DNA from: Ruminococcus sp. UBA6407
Lineage (GTDB): Bacteria; Bacillota; Clostridia; Oscillospirales; Ruminococcaceae
Length of the DNA: 64,000 nucleotides
Direction: 5' to 3'
NCBI GenBank assembly: GCA_002438605.1
Contig: DJPR01000002.1
Span: 75,261 to 139,260 of the forward strand
In this document: positions 1 through 9,245 of the stretch, piece after piece
How the letters are laid out: the number at the start of each line of letters is the position of its first letter
Position numbering within the stretch: the first letter of the stretch is position 1
Made by a program: the position numbers and the translations under genes
The notes under the pieces: generated by a model
What the model was told of the DNA's origin: nothing
The model's database searches: none
What the model saw: only the letters and a program-made list of their open reading frames with translations

Positions 1-69
1 ATGACGGAAAATTTGCAAGTTTATGACGTGCAAAGTCTTTTGACGTGCTTTGTGCGGTGTTGCCTTAAG
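1..69 (-). repeat. Partial copy of the GGCAACACCG hairpin repeat family (long form)
   Basis: Read on the minus strand, the end at 60-68 is TTAAGGCAA followed by CACCGCACAAAGCACGTC. The interior (ACGTCATAAACTTGCAAATTTT, with small differences) matches the long copy at 56854-57016. The other end lies outside the window. An open frame of 65 codons covers this stretch but is not a believable gene. Confidence 0.6.
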
Positions 70-133
70 TCTTTTACAGCTTGCCTATACACGAATTTAC
101 GAAAGGCAAAACTTTTTTATATTCACATTAGAA

Positions 134-162
134 TTGATTTTTTTTTTAGTTCATGGTATAAT
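134..162 (+). promoter_or_regulatory. Sigma-A-type promoter, probably for rmuC
   Basis: TTGATT at 134-139, a 17-bp spacer, and TATAAT at 157-162 preceded by an extended TGG. It points right. Transcription would start near 169, run antisense through the small membrane gene at 200-577 and reach rmuC at 635. Only sequence match supports it. Confidence 0.5.
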
Positions 163-199
163 AACAAAAGCAGTAGTGTTTACCCATTATTCACATAAT

Positions 200-577
200 C
201 TATGAAAATCTTTTTCTGATGGCTCTGCATAAATAATATGCCGGTATGCTTATAAAAAACCATGCAATTGAAAATGGCAGACATATTTGTCCCAAAATAT
301 TCAGCGGCATGTCTGAATAATCCCAAACCTCCCAATGCATCAGCCGATTTACAAATATACCAACCATTAATTCAATCAAAGTTATTATTATAGCTCCGAT
401 AATACAATTTTTTATAAGAGTTATGGCTTTTCTGCTGTTAATATCATAAAATATTGCAAGAACAAGTCCTCCTGTAAGAGCCATTGACCAATGTGTATAG
501 CCTCTTACTACAATTTCAATTAAACTGTACATAAAATATCCCATTAAGAAAGAAAATATTCTCTCTGCTGCTTTCAT
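200..577 (-). CDS. Small membrane protein, ABC_trans_CmpB-like (putative type IV ABC permease family)
   Basis: A 125-residue protein with about four hydrophobic segments (residues 8-24, 32-46, 57-75 and 98-118). The segment WDYSDMPLNILGQICLPFS is typical of the PF06541 family (ABC_trans_CmpB), whose transport role has not been shown, so no substrate is proposed. The ATG at 577 has a strong GGGGGAG ribosome site just upstream on the minus strand. The gene is divergent from rmuC, with only 57 bp between the starts. A plus-strand promoter at 134-162 would transcribe antisense to it. The family call rests on the WDY...PLN motif and the hydrophobic pattern. Confidence 0.65.
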   Translation of the reverse strand: MKAAERIFSFLMGYFMYSLIEIVVRGYTHWSMALTGGLVLAIFYDINSRKAITLIKNCIIGAIIITLIELMVGIFVNRLMHWEVWDYSDMPLNILGQICLPFSIAWFFISIPAYYLCRAIRKRFS

Positions 578-634
578 TTTCGCTCCCCCTTTTCTTCCAT
601 ATATATTTTGAAGATATGAAAGGATTATACATTT

Positions 635-1915
635 ATGGATAAAATTATTTTGATACTTTTAATAATAACTATAATTGAATCAATTGTAATTATGATTATG
701 CTGAAAAACAGCAATACTTCTTCTGAATTTAAAAAGGAACTTGAAACTCAAAACAGCAGATTAAGGCAGGAGCTTAACTCATCTGCAAACGAAAATCTGC
801 GTTCTATTTCTGATGTTGTTTCACGCAGTCAGAATGATATCAGCCATGCACAGATAACTCAGCTGAACACAATAAATCAGCACCTTATGGAGAAACAGCA
901 GACTGTTATTGATATGACTGCTAAAATGTCATCTCAGTTGGAACAGCGTTTTCAATCATTTGCTGTCGAAAGTGAACAAAAACTCGAAAACATAAGACGT
1001 TCCGTTGAAAATAAGCTCGCTCTTATTCAAAGTGACAATAATCAGCAGCTTGATAAAATTCAGGGAATTGTAAATACTAAATTACAAAAGACTCTTGACG
1101 AACGAATGACTCAGGCTTTTTCTCTTGTAAATGAACGTCTTGAGCAGGTTTATAAGGGACTCGGAGAAATGCAGAATCTTGCATCAGGTGTAGGAGATTT
1201 GAAAAAGGTTCTCACAAATGTTAAAACAAGAGGCATTGTAGGTGAAATACAGCTTGGCACTATTCTGGAACAAATTCTCTCCCCTGCTCAATATGAAGTT
1301 AACGCAAAAATTAAAAAGGGTTTTGTTGAATTTGCAGTTAAAATCCCTACCGAAAACGGTCAGACCATTTTACTTCCTATTGACTCTAAGTTTCCGGGAG
1401 ATACTTATGCGGCACTGAAAGATGCTTATGACAGTGGAAATTTATCGGATATAGAAACTGCAAAGAAAAATCTTATCAGTACAATAAAAAGTGAAGCAAA
1501 GGACATCAGCTCAAAGTATATAGACCCTCCGAATACAACAGAATTTGCACTAATGTTCCTGCCTTTTGAGGGACTTTATGCAGAGGCTGTAAATAATGGT
1601 TTAATAGAAATTCTCCAGCGTGAATATCATGTTAATGTTGCAGGTCCAAGTACTATGGCGGCTATGCTTAACAGTCTGCAGATGTGCTTCAGAAGCATGG
1701 CAATACAAAAACACAGCAAAAACGTATGGAGAGTTCTTGGTGACGTAAAAAATGAATTTGACAAATTTGCTGACGCTCTTGAAAAAACTCAGCAGCGGTT
1801 GGAAACTGCAAATGACGAGCTTAATAAACTTGTGGGCGTCCGTACACGACAAATGCAGCGACAGCTTAAGCAAATCTCTGATTACGAATCTGAATTTCTT
1901 GAAGAAAATAATTAA
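635..1915 (+). CDS. rmuC: RmuC-family DNA recombination protein
   Basis: A 426-residue protein. Residues 1-23 form one N-terminal membrane anchor. Residues 30-180 are a long Gln/Asn/Glu-rich coiled coil. Residues 190-400 are the RmuC nuclease-like domain, with stretches such as TRGIVGEIQLGTILEQIL and LPIDSKFPG that are typical of the family. RmuC was named for its effect on inversion at short inverted repeats and is thought to be a membrane-tethered nuclease of the restriction-endonuclease fold. The length is normal. The ATG at 635 follows an AAAGGA ribosome site. A 10-bp perfect hairpin (1926-1963) separates it from malQ. The molecular role in Firmicutes is inferred from the family. Confidence 0.9.
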   Translation: MDKIILILLIITIIESIVIMIMLKNSNTSSEFKKELETQNSRLRQELNSSANENLRSISDVVSRSQNDISHAQITQLNTINQHLMEKQQTVIDMTAKMSSQLEQRFQSFAVESEQKLENIRRSVENKLALIQSDNNQQLDKIQGIVNTKLQKTLDERMTQAFSLVNERLEQVYKGLGEMQNLASGVGDLKKVLTNVKTRGIVGEIQLGTILEQILSPAQYEVNAKIKKGFVEFAVKIPTENGQTILLPIDSKFPGDTYAALKDAYDSGNLSDIETAKKNLISTIKSEAKDISSKYIDPPNTTEFALMFLPFEGLYAEAVNNGLIEILQREYHVNVAGPSTMAAMLNSLQMCFRSMAIQKHSKNVWRVLGDVKNEFDKFADALEKTQQRLETANDELNKLVGVRTRQMQRQLKQISDYESEFLEENN

Positions 1916-1925
1916 TATAGGCTAC

Positions 1926-1963
1926 TAATGCAATACTTTGCAAAGGGTATATTTATTGCATTA
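1926..1963 (+). repeat. Hairpin between rmuC and malQ, likely short relative of the dispersed repeat
   Basis: TAATGCAATA at 1926-1935 pairs perfectly with TATTGCATTA at 1954-1963. The arm followed by CAAAG resembles the 3' end of the long repeat at 56854-57016, which ends GGTATTGCATTAA. There is no T-run, so it is a weak terminator candidate. Confidence 0.45.
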
Positions 1964-1985
1964 AATTAGCAGAATGGAGTTTAGT

Positions 1986-3467
1986 ATGAGAAAAGGCTGT
2001 ATTCTTATGCATATTTCAAGCCTTCCGTCAGCTTACGGAATAGGCAAGCTGGGACAATCAGCTTATGCATTTATTGACTTTCTTTACCGCAGCGGAATAA
2101 AGTGCTGGCAAATTCTTCCCCTGTCACCTACAAGCTATGGCGACTCTCCTTATCAGTCGTTTTCAGTTAATGCAGGAAATCCATACTTCATTGATTTTGA
2201 AACTCTTGAAGAAGAGGGTCTGCTTGAACGTGATGAGTATGACAGCATAATCTGGGAAGATGACAGCAGACATGTAAACTATAGTCTGATATATAAAAAT
2301 TGCTTTAATGTTCTCAGAAAAGCATATAGTCGCTTTAAACCTTCAAAATGTCCTGAATATGAAGAATTTACAAGAAAAAATAAATCATGGCTTAATGAAT
2401 ACGCACTTTTTATGGCGTTGAAATTTAAAAATGACGGCAAGGCATGGTATGAATGGGATAAAAAGCTGGCAATGCATGAAAAAGGTGCTGTTTCCAACGC
2501 TAAAAAAGAACTGAAAAAAGAAATAGGATTTTTTAAATTTATGCAGTTTAAGTTCTATCAGCAATGGTTCAGAGTCAAACATTACGCCAATGAATGTGGA
2601 ATTGAAATTATTGGCGATATTCCTATTTATGCAGCATATGACAGTGTTGAGGCATGGGCTGAACCTGAACTTTTCTGTTTTGACAAAAACAAAAAACCTG
2701 TTGAGGTTGCAGGATGCCCTCCTGATGAATTTTCTCCGGAGGGTCAGCTTTGGGGAAATCCTGTATATAATTGGGAATATCATAAGTCCACCCAATATAC
2801 ATGGTGGATAAACAGAATAAAATTTGCTTCTGAAATTTATGACATTGTAAGAATCGACCATTTCCGTGGCTTTGAAAGTTTTTATACCATTCCATACGGA
2901 AACAAAACTGCTGAAAAAGGCGAATGGAAAAAAGGTCCGGGAGCTGAACTTTTCAAAATTACAGAAAAAAATATCGGAAAGCTTAATATAATTGCAGAAG
3001 ACCTCGGATTTATTACTCCTGAAGTTAGGAACATGCTTGATGAAGTTGGATATCCGGGCATGAAGGTAATGCAGTTTGCTTTTGATAATGGCAAAAATGA
3101 GTTTCTGCCGCATAACTATAAAAATACAAATTGCTTTGTATATACAGGTACACATGATAATGAAACATTGATCGGCTGGACTGAAAACTTAAACGACAAA
3201 AATCTTAAATTTGCAAAAAAATATCTTGGAGTAAGAAAAAAAGCTCAAATTCCTGGTGCTGTTATTAAATCAGCTTGGGGCAGTATTGCTGAAACTGCTG
3301 TTGCTCAGATTCAGGATTTTATTGAAAGCGGTGCAGATGGAAGAATGAATACACCGTCTACTCTTGGCGGAAACTGGGAATTCAGAACTGTTAAATCAGA
3401 CTTTACTCCTAAGCTCTCCAAAAAAATTAAAAAGCTGAATAAACTTTTTAACAGACTCGGAGATTAA
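1986..3467 (+). CDS. malQ: 4-alpha-glucanotransferase (amylomaltase), GH77
   Basis: A 493-residue glycoside hydrolase family 77 enzyme that transfers alpha-1,4-glucan segments between maltodextrins in the cytoplasm. The three catalytic carboxylates are visible: nucleophile D291 in RIDHFRGF, acid/base E338 in AEDLG and D391 in GTHDNE. The N-terminus RKGCILMHISSLPSAYGIG is typical. I chose the ATG at 1986 over the one at 1974 because GGAG at 1976-1979 lies 6 nt upstream of it and overlaps the earlier ATG. glgP follows after 25 bp, so the pair forms a glycogen/maltodextrin degradation unit. Function is secure from the motifs and length. Confidence 0.95.
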   Translation: MRKGCILMHISSLPSAYGIGKLGQSAYAFIDFLYRSGIKCWQILPLSPTSYGDSPYQSFSVNAGNPYFIDFETLEEEGLLERDEYDSIIWEDDSRHVNYSLIYKNCFNVLRKAYSRFKPSKCPEYEEFTRKNKSWLNEYALFMALKFKNDGKAWYEWDKKLAMHEKGAVSNAKKELKKEIGFFKFMQFKFYQQWFRVKHYANECGIEIIGDIPIYAAYDSVEAWAEPELFCFDKNKKPVEVAGCPPDEFSPEGQLWGNPVYNWEYHKSTQYTWWINRIKFASEIYDIVRIDHFRGFESFYTIPYGNKTAEKGEWKKGPGAELFKITEKNIGKLNIIAEDLGFITPEVRNMLDEVGYPGMKVMQFAFDNGKNEFLPHNYKNTNCFVYTGTHDNETLIGWTENLNDKNLKFAKKYLGVRKKAQIPGAVIKSAWGSIAETAVAQIQDFIESGADGRMNTPSTLGGNWEFRTVKSDFTPKLSKKIKKLNKLFNRLGD

Positions 3468-3492
3468 TTAAATCACGATTGGAGATATTAAT

Positions 3493-5838
3493 ATGGATAA
3501 AAATACTATTAAAAACGTCTTTTTGGAAAAGCTTAATACAGAACCGAAAAATGCAACTGTACAGCAAATTCATAATGCTTTAGGTGAGGCACTCATGGAA
3601 CTGTTTGCAGATGACTGGCAAAAAAGTCGTGAAAGACATCTTTGCAGCAGACGTGCATGCTATTTTTCTATGGAATTTCTTGTAGGCAGAGCAATTTTTA
3701 ATAATCTGCTTTGTCTTGGAATATATGATGAAGTCAGCGAAATTTTTAAGGAATGCGGCATTTCGCTAAATTCACTTGAAGAAATTGAGGACGCAGCTCT
3801 CGGAAACGGCGGGCTTGGACGTCTTGCAGCTTGTTTTCTCGACAGTGCTGCTACTCTTAATCTCCCTCTTGACGGATACGGCATACGCTATAAATATGGT
3901 CTGTTCAAACAAAAAATTGAAAACGGATTTCAAAAGGAAGATATTGACGATTGGACTAAATATGGTGACTGCTGGTCAACAAGATGCGATAAAGATGCAG
4001 TAGAAATTAAATTCAGCAATCAGACTGTTAAAGCTGTACCTTATGATATGCCGATAATCGGCTGTAAAACAAATAATATTGGTACATTAAGACTCTGGCA
4101 GGCTGAGCCTGTAAAGGAATTTGATTTTGATTTATTTAATCAGCAAAACTACCTTGAAGCCTCAAAAGAAAAAATATATGCTGAGGATATTTCAAGAGTT
4201 CTCTATCCAAATGATGATACAGACGACGGAAAAAAACTTCGTCTTAAACAACAGTATTTCTTCTGTTCTGCATCTCTCAATGACATACTGAAAAAACATA
4301 AAACTAAATTCGGTACGCTTGAAAATCTTGCTGAATATGTTACAATTCAGCTTAATGATACTCATCCTGTAATCTCAATTCCTGAGCTTATAAGACTTCT
4401 TATGGATAATGAAGGATTTTCATATGAAAGTGCTTTTAAAACTGCCTGCAAGGTGTTTAACTATACAAATCATACCATTATGCAGGAAGCTCTTGAAAAA
4501 TGGAACAGCAAACTTATCGAAGAACTTTTACCTCGAATTTATGAAATTATTATTATGGTCAATGAAACGCTGTTAGCTGAAATGTATTCAAAAAATATTG
4601 ATGCGAAGGCTGTAAACAATATGAAAATCATAAAGGACAATATGGTTCATATGGCAAATATGGCTGTTTACTGTTCGTCATATACAAATGGTGTAGCTAA
4701 AATACATACAGAAATTCTCAAGGATACTGTTCTTAATGATTGGTATAAGGTCTTTCCTGAACGATTTCAGAACAAAACAAATGGTATAACTCAACGCCGC
4801 TGGCTTGGACTTTGTAATCGTGAACTTTCAGCTTTTATTACTCAGCTTTTCGGAAATGATGACTGGATAATTGACCTTGATAAGCTTAAAGAGCTTGAAA
4901 AGTATTCGGATGATGAAGAAACCTTAAATAAATTCATACAAATTAAAAGTGAAAAGAAAAAACAGCTTGCTGATTTTATAAAATCAAAAGAGAATATTAC
5001 AATTAATCCGAACAGTATATTTGATATACAAATAAAAAGACTTCATGAATATAAAAGACAGCTTCTTAATGCCTTTTCAATACTATACATATATTTTGGA
5101 ATAAAAGACGGTTCTATTAAAAATATTTCTCCTGTAACATTTATATTTGGTGCAAAATCTGCTCCGGGATACAGACGTGCAAAAGCTATTATCAAATACA
5201 TAAATGAGATAGCTGAAATCATTTCTTCTGATAATGAAGTAAATAAGCTCATAAATGTTGTTTTTGTGTCAAATTATAATGTTTCCTATGCTGAAAAACT
5301 TGTTGCAGCGGCTGATGTTTCTGAACAAATCTCAACAGCAGGTACGGAAGCTTCAGGTACGGGAAATATGAAGCTTATGCTTAACGGTGCAGTTACTCTT
5401 GGAACACTTGACGGTGCAAATGTTGAAATCGTTGAAGAAGCAGGTGCAGAAAATAATTACATCTTCGGTGCAAAGGTAGAAGAACTGAAAAGGATACTCC
5501 CTGAATACAACAGCAGAAAACTTTTCTCATCCAATGAAAAAATAAGACGTGTTGTGTCAACATTAATTGACGGTACTGTTTCAGACGGCGGTTCAGGAGA
5601 TTTCAGAGAACTATATATGTCACTCCTTGACGGTGCAAGCTGGCATGAACCTGATAATTATTATCTGCTTGGTGACCTTGAAAGTTATGTTGAGGCTAAG
5701 CTAAAATCAAACTCAGACTATAAAAATCGCCTTGATTTTGCTAAAAAGCAATGGATAAATATGTGTAATGCAGGAAAATTCAGTTCTGACAGAACTATAA
5801 AGGATTATGCTGAAAACATCTGGAAAATAAAGGAGTAA
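3493..5838 (+). CDS. glgP: Glycogen/maltodextrin phosphorylase, GT35
   Basis: A 781-residue PLP enzyme that releases glucose-1-phosphate from the non-reducing ends of alpha-1,4-glucans. Recognisable parts are the YFSMEFLVGR segment near residue 57, the GNGGLGRLAACFLDS loop near 98, HLNDTHP-like QLNDTHPVISIPE, QIKRLHEYKRQ near 515, and the PLP motif GTEASGTGNMK with Schiff-base lysine K627. It is slightly shorter than the E. coli enzyme, mainly through a shorter N-terminus and loops. No catalytic residue appears lost. GGAG precedes the ATG. It is 25 bp behind malQ and 11 bp ahead of ispD, so all are probably one transcript. Confidence 0.95.
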   Translation: MDKNTIKNVFLEKLNTEPKNATVQQIHNALGEALMELFADDWQKSRERHLCSRRACYFSMEFLVGRAIFNNLLCLGIYDEVSEIFKECGISLNSLEEIEDAALGNGGLGRLAACFLDSAATLNLPLDGYGIRYKYGLFKQKIENGFQKEDIDDWTKYGDCWSTRCDKDAVEIKFSNQTVKAVPYDMPIIGCKTNNIGTLRLWQAEPVKEFDFDLFNQQNYLEASKEKIYAEDISRVLYPNDDTDDGKKLRLKQQYFFCSASLNDILKKHKTKFGTLENLAEYVTIQLNDTHPVISIPELIRLLMDNEGFSYESAFKTACKVFNYTNHTIMQEALEKWNSKLIEELLPRIYEIIIMVNETLLAEMYSKNIDAKAVNNMKIIKDNMVHMANMAVYCSSYTNGVAKIHTEILKDTVLNDWYKVFPERFQNKTNGITQRRWLGLCNRELSAFITQLFGNDDWIIDLDKLKELEKYSDDEETLNKFIQIKSEKKKQLADFIKSKENITINPNSIFDIQIKRLHEYKRQLLNAFSILYIYFGIKDGSIKNISPVTFIFGAKSAPGYRRAKAIIKYINEIAEIISSDNEVNKLINVVFVSNYNVSYAEKLVAAADVSEQISTAGTEASGTGNMKLMLNGAVTLGTLDGANVEIVEEAGAENNYIFGAKVEELKRILPEYNSRKLFSSNEKIRRVVSTLIDGTVSDGGSGDFRELYMSLLDGASWHEPDNYYLLGDLESYVEAKLKSNSDYKNRLDFAKKQWINMCNAGKFSSDRTIKDYAENIWKIKE

Positions 5839-5849
5839 GACATAATATC

Positions 5850-6527
5850 ATGGATACATCAGTTATAATTGTTTGTGCAGGAAACTCAACAAGAATGAAC
5901 GGCGTAAATAAAATTTTACTGCCTTTGGGAAATTGCAAAGTTATCGGCAATACAATGAAAGCATTTCAAGAATGTGAAAGCGTAAAAGAAATCATAATTG
6001 TTGCAAGAAAACAGGATATTCCTGAAATAAAGGAAGAAGCCGACAAGCTTGGAATTTCCAAGCTTGTTAACTGCGTTGAGGGGGGAAACACACGTCAGCA
6101 AAGCGTTATAAACGGTATACGCAGCATAAGCAAGGATACCAAAATGGTTGCCATACATGACGGAGCAAGACCTTTGGTCAAGCCTGAATTTATTGAAACA
6201 GCAATAAAAGATGCAAGAGTTTTTGGCGGTGCTGCTTTGGGAGTTCCTGTAAAGGATACGATTAAGCTGGTCGAGGACGGATTGATTGTTGATACTCCAC
6301 AGCGTTCAAAGTTATATATAACTCAAACACCTCAGGTATTTAAACGTCATGTTTACTTTGAAGGAATAGATTTTGCTTTGGAACATGACCTTGACTTTAC
6401 TGATGACTGTCAGCTTGTAGAAGCATTAGGTCATAAAGTATATATGACTTTAAGTGACTATACAAATATTAAAATTACAACTCCCGAAGATATCGAAATT
6501 GCAGAAGTCTTATTGAAAACCAGATAA
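5850..6527 (+). CDS. ispD: 2-C-methyl-D-erythritol 4-phosphate cytidylyltransferase
   Basis: A 225-residue IspD-type nucleotidyltransferase of the MEP isoprenoid pathway, making CDP-methylerythritol from CTP and MEP. The nucleotide loop is CAGNSTRMNGVNK near residues 10-22, slightly unlike the usual AAGxGxRMG but keeping the key Arg and Lys. HDGARPLV near residue 105 and DDCQLVE near 185 are typical. There is no linked ispF, so the enzyme is a single-domain protein. It lies 11 bp behind glgP and is probably co-transcribed, though the pathways are unrelated. Other sugar-phosphate or ribitol-phosphate cytidylyltransferases (TarI type) share the fold and are the main alternative. Confidence 0.85.
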   Translation: MDTSVIIVCAGNSTRMNGVNKILLPLGNCKVIGNTMKAFQECESVKEIIIVARKQDIPEIKEEADKLGISKLVNCVEGGNTRQQSVINGIRSISKDTKMVAIHDGARPLVKPEFIETAIKDARVFGGAALGVPVKDTIKLVEDGLIVDTPQRSKLYITQTPQVFKRHVYFEGIDFALEHDLDFTDDCQLVEALGHKVYMTLSDYTNIKITTPEDIEIAEVLLKTR

Positions 6528-6561
6528 CCATAAAATAAATTATTATAAGGAATTTAAATGT

Positions 6562-9231
6562 ATGAATAAAAAGATAATAAAATCAGCATTTAAAACAGCC
6601 GTTCCTGCTTTTACTGTTTTCTTAATATGCTGTTTGCTTTTTTTAATTTATTTTGCAATTTCCGGATTGTATCCTTTTGGAGACAGGTCTATTGTTTGGT
6701 GCGACTTTGAACAACAGTACCTTCCCCTGCTCCTTGAATTTAAAAATATATTGGAAACAGGCGGTTCGCTATTACTTGGAAAAGGCGGAGGCGGTATGAA
6801 CTTATGGGGAGTTTTTCTGTTTTTTATTTCCTCTCCTTTTTCACTCCTTTCCCTTTCGGTTGATGAAAGTCAAATGATGAACTTTATGAACATACTGACA
6901 ATGCTCAAACTTGCGTCATGCGGATTTACTGCGTCGCTTTTTTTCAAAATAATTCACAAACAGCTTCCAACAATCTTTAATATTATACTCAGCCTAATGT
7001 ACTGCTTCTGCGGATATGGCATGACATATTACCAAAACAATATGTGGCTTGATATGATGTGTCTTTTCCCTATCCTGCTCCTTTCATTATACAGACTTTC
7101 CTATACCGGAAAATACGGACTTTATACCATTTGCCTGACACTTTCTATGGCACTTAATTTCTATTTGAGTTTTATGAATATAATATTTATAATTCTTGGC
7201 TTTGGTATAATCTCTTATTGCTGCTCACCTAAGCATAAAAAGGGTGAAATAAGTTTAAAATTCATTATTGGTTCTGCCATTGCTTCAATGATGTCGGCTG
7301 TTGTATGGATTCCTGCGTTAATACAGTTCACAAGTTCCGGAAGAAGCGATTCTGCAATAGCTCTTTTTGCTCAGAATTCATTTTTTGCTCATTTTTCAGA
7401 TAAGTTTGTACTCTATTCATGTACGGCAATTATACTTGCAGCAATTCTGCTTATTTTCTTAAAACGAAAGCTCTTTTCAAATAATATTCCAAAGAGCATT
7501 GCTATATTATTTATATTAACATTTTTAGGTTCATTTATAGATCCAATAAATAAACTGTGGCATACGGGAAGTTATCAGGCTTATCCGCTGCGATACGGAT
7601 ATATTGTAATTTTTCTGGGACTTAATTCATGTGCAGTGCTTCTTGTATCAAAAAGAAGGTCAAATAAAAAAATACCAAGCAAAAAATACATCATTGCTTC
7701 GCTTGTAATATCCGGATTTATTTTCGTTCTCTATGGTCTTATATGTATATTCGGAGTAAAAAAAATCAACTCATATGTTTCTACTTTATGGACAAGCAAT
7801 TCAGATGCAGTCATATTAAGTGTTCTTTCAATTATTACTGCTGCTGCTTATACATCAATAATACTATTCAAGCGTCATGGCAAAATCAATACAATGTACG
7901 CTTCCCTATTCATTTCAATGATTTTTATTGCAGAAAGCTTTTTCAATACAAATGTCTATATGGGAAATGTTCACGATAATGGTGAACGCTATCAAAACAC
8001 TATTGAAATAAGTCAGCGACTCCATGACCACGACTTTTTCAGATTGAAAACAAAAAAATTCTATTTTTATTCAAATATGTCTGAAGCTATGGGCTTTAAT
8101 ACTATAAGTCACTACACATCTCTTAATGACAGCAGTTTCTTTTACACATTAAAAAGATTAGGTTATTCTTCATACTGGCTTGACAGTTCTTCTCATGGCG
8201 GTACTGTACTTACTGACGCTTTTTTAATGAATAAATACTTAATCGGAACATCTTCAAATACCAATAAATACTTTACCCCTCTGGATTCTAACGGAACTTA
8301 TAAAATCTATGAAAATACCATACTTCCCGATGGTGCTTTGATAAGTAAAACAAATCCGAAAGAGCTTATGGATTTTAATTCATATACACGTCTGTATACA
8401 ACAAAATATATGTCAGAAAAACTCTTGAATAAAGAACGAACTGTTTTGGAGTATGTTCCTTACAAATGTGAAAACATAGAATACTGCCATGACCATGATA
8501 AATTCTCACTAAAAATCATTGATAACAAAAAGCCTGCCTACTTAGAATACAGTTTTCTCATAACTGATAAAAAAGAGCTTTATTTTGACGTTTTCAGCAA
8601 TTATTCGACAAATCTGAGTGAACCGTATTATAATTCAGTAAAAATATATCTTAACAATGTTTTATTAGAAAACAATTATCCTAATAAAAAAAATAACGGT
8701 ATTCTGGATTTGGGTACTTTTGAAAACAGATATATTAACATAAGAGTAGAGTTAAAAAAAGATATAGACGTAAGTTCATTTGGTGTTTATTCGTTGGATG
8801 CAAAAGAAATTTCTTCCGCACTCAATGAAGCCCAAACTGCTCATATACAGCTAAATGGAAATACAATTACTGTTTATTCCGAAGATGACGGTTATGTCTA
8901 TCTGCCGTTTTCATATAATAAAGGCTACACAGCTCGGCTTGACGGCAAAAAGTGTGAAATTCACAAGGTTTTAGGCTCATTTATGGCTGTTAAGGTCAAA
9001 GCCGGAAGTACTCTTTTATTAAAATTCTATCCTGTAGGATGGAAGATCGGGCTTTTTGCTTCAATCATCGGTTTGGCAGCTTTCATTTTGCTGTTAATTA
9101 AAGATAAAAAGTTAACTTTCAGTCAAAAGACGTATAAAATTGCAGATAAAGCATTATTGATTTTATTTATATCTGTTTTTGTGATATTTTATATTTTATC
9201 AATTCTCTTTTGGCTTGTTTTACAGTTTTAA
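6562..9231 (+). CDS. YfhO-family multi-spanning membrane protein
   Basis: An 889-residue integral membrane protein of the YfhO family (PF09586). It has about a dozen hydrophobic segments in residues 15-480, a soluble extracytoplasmic part at about residues 490-820, and final membrane helices near 825-885. Characteristic patches are FGDRSIVWCDFEQQYLP near residue 38, where families of this type have a D/Q-rich loop, and MNFYLSFMN-like sequence near 210. YfhO of Bacillus is linked to glycosylation of teichoic acids, and the family resembles GT-C transferases, so a polyprenyl-linked sugar donor is possible but not shown. It is 34 bp behind ispD and 14 bp ahead of the AEC transporter. Confidence 0.8.
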   Translation: MNKKIIKSAFKTAVPAFTVFLICCLLFLIYFAISGLYPFGDRSIVWCDFEQQYLPLLLEFKNILETGGSLLLGKGGGGMNLWGVFLFFISSPFSLLSLSVDESQMMNFMNILTMLKLASCGFTASLFFKIIHKQLPTIFNIILSLMYCFCGYGMTYYQNNMWLDMMCLFPILLLSLYRLSYTGKYGLYTICLTLSMALNFYLSFMNIIFIILGFGIISYCCSPKHKKGEISLKFIIGSAIASMMSAVVWIPALIQFTSSGRSDSAIALFAQNSFFAHFSDKFVLYSCTAIILAAILLIFLKRKLFSNNIPKSIAILFILTFLGSFIDPINKLWHTGSYQAYPLRYGYIVIFLGLNSCAVLLVSKRRSNKKIPSKKYIIASLVISGFIFVLYGLICIFGVKKINSYVSTLWTSNSDAVILSVLSIITAAAYTSIILFKRHGKINTMYASLFISMIFIAESFFNTNVYMGNVHDNGERYQNTIEISQRLHDHDFFRLKTKKFYFYSNMSEAMGFNTISHYTSLNDSSFFYTLKRLGYSSYWLDSSSHGGTVLTDAFLMNKYLIGTSSNTNKYFTPLDSNGTYKIYENTILPDGALISKTNPKELMDFNSYTRLYTTKYMSEKLLNKERTVLEYVPYKCENIEYCHDHDKFSLKIIDNKKPAYLEYSFLITDKKELYFDVFSNYSTNLSEPYYNSVKIYLNNVLLENNYPNKKNNGILDLGTFENRYINIRVELKKDIDVSSFGVYSLDAKEISSALNEAQTAHIQLNGNTITVYSEDDGYVYLPFSYNKGYTARLDGKKCEIHKVLGSFMAVKVKAGSTLLLKFYPVGWKIGLFASIIGLAAFILLLIKDKKLTFSQKTYKIADKALLILFISVFVIFYILSILFWLVLQF

Positions 9232-9245
9232 TCGGAGGTCTTTCT

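Noticed and set aside
1..198. Open frame of 65 codons at the left edge
   Set aside because: It lies over a repeat copy and promoter-like DNA, has no ribosome site and no protein-like composition.
2385..3155. 256-codon frame opposite malQ
   Set aside because: It is antisense to the catalytic core of a certain gene and has no start signal or homology.
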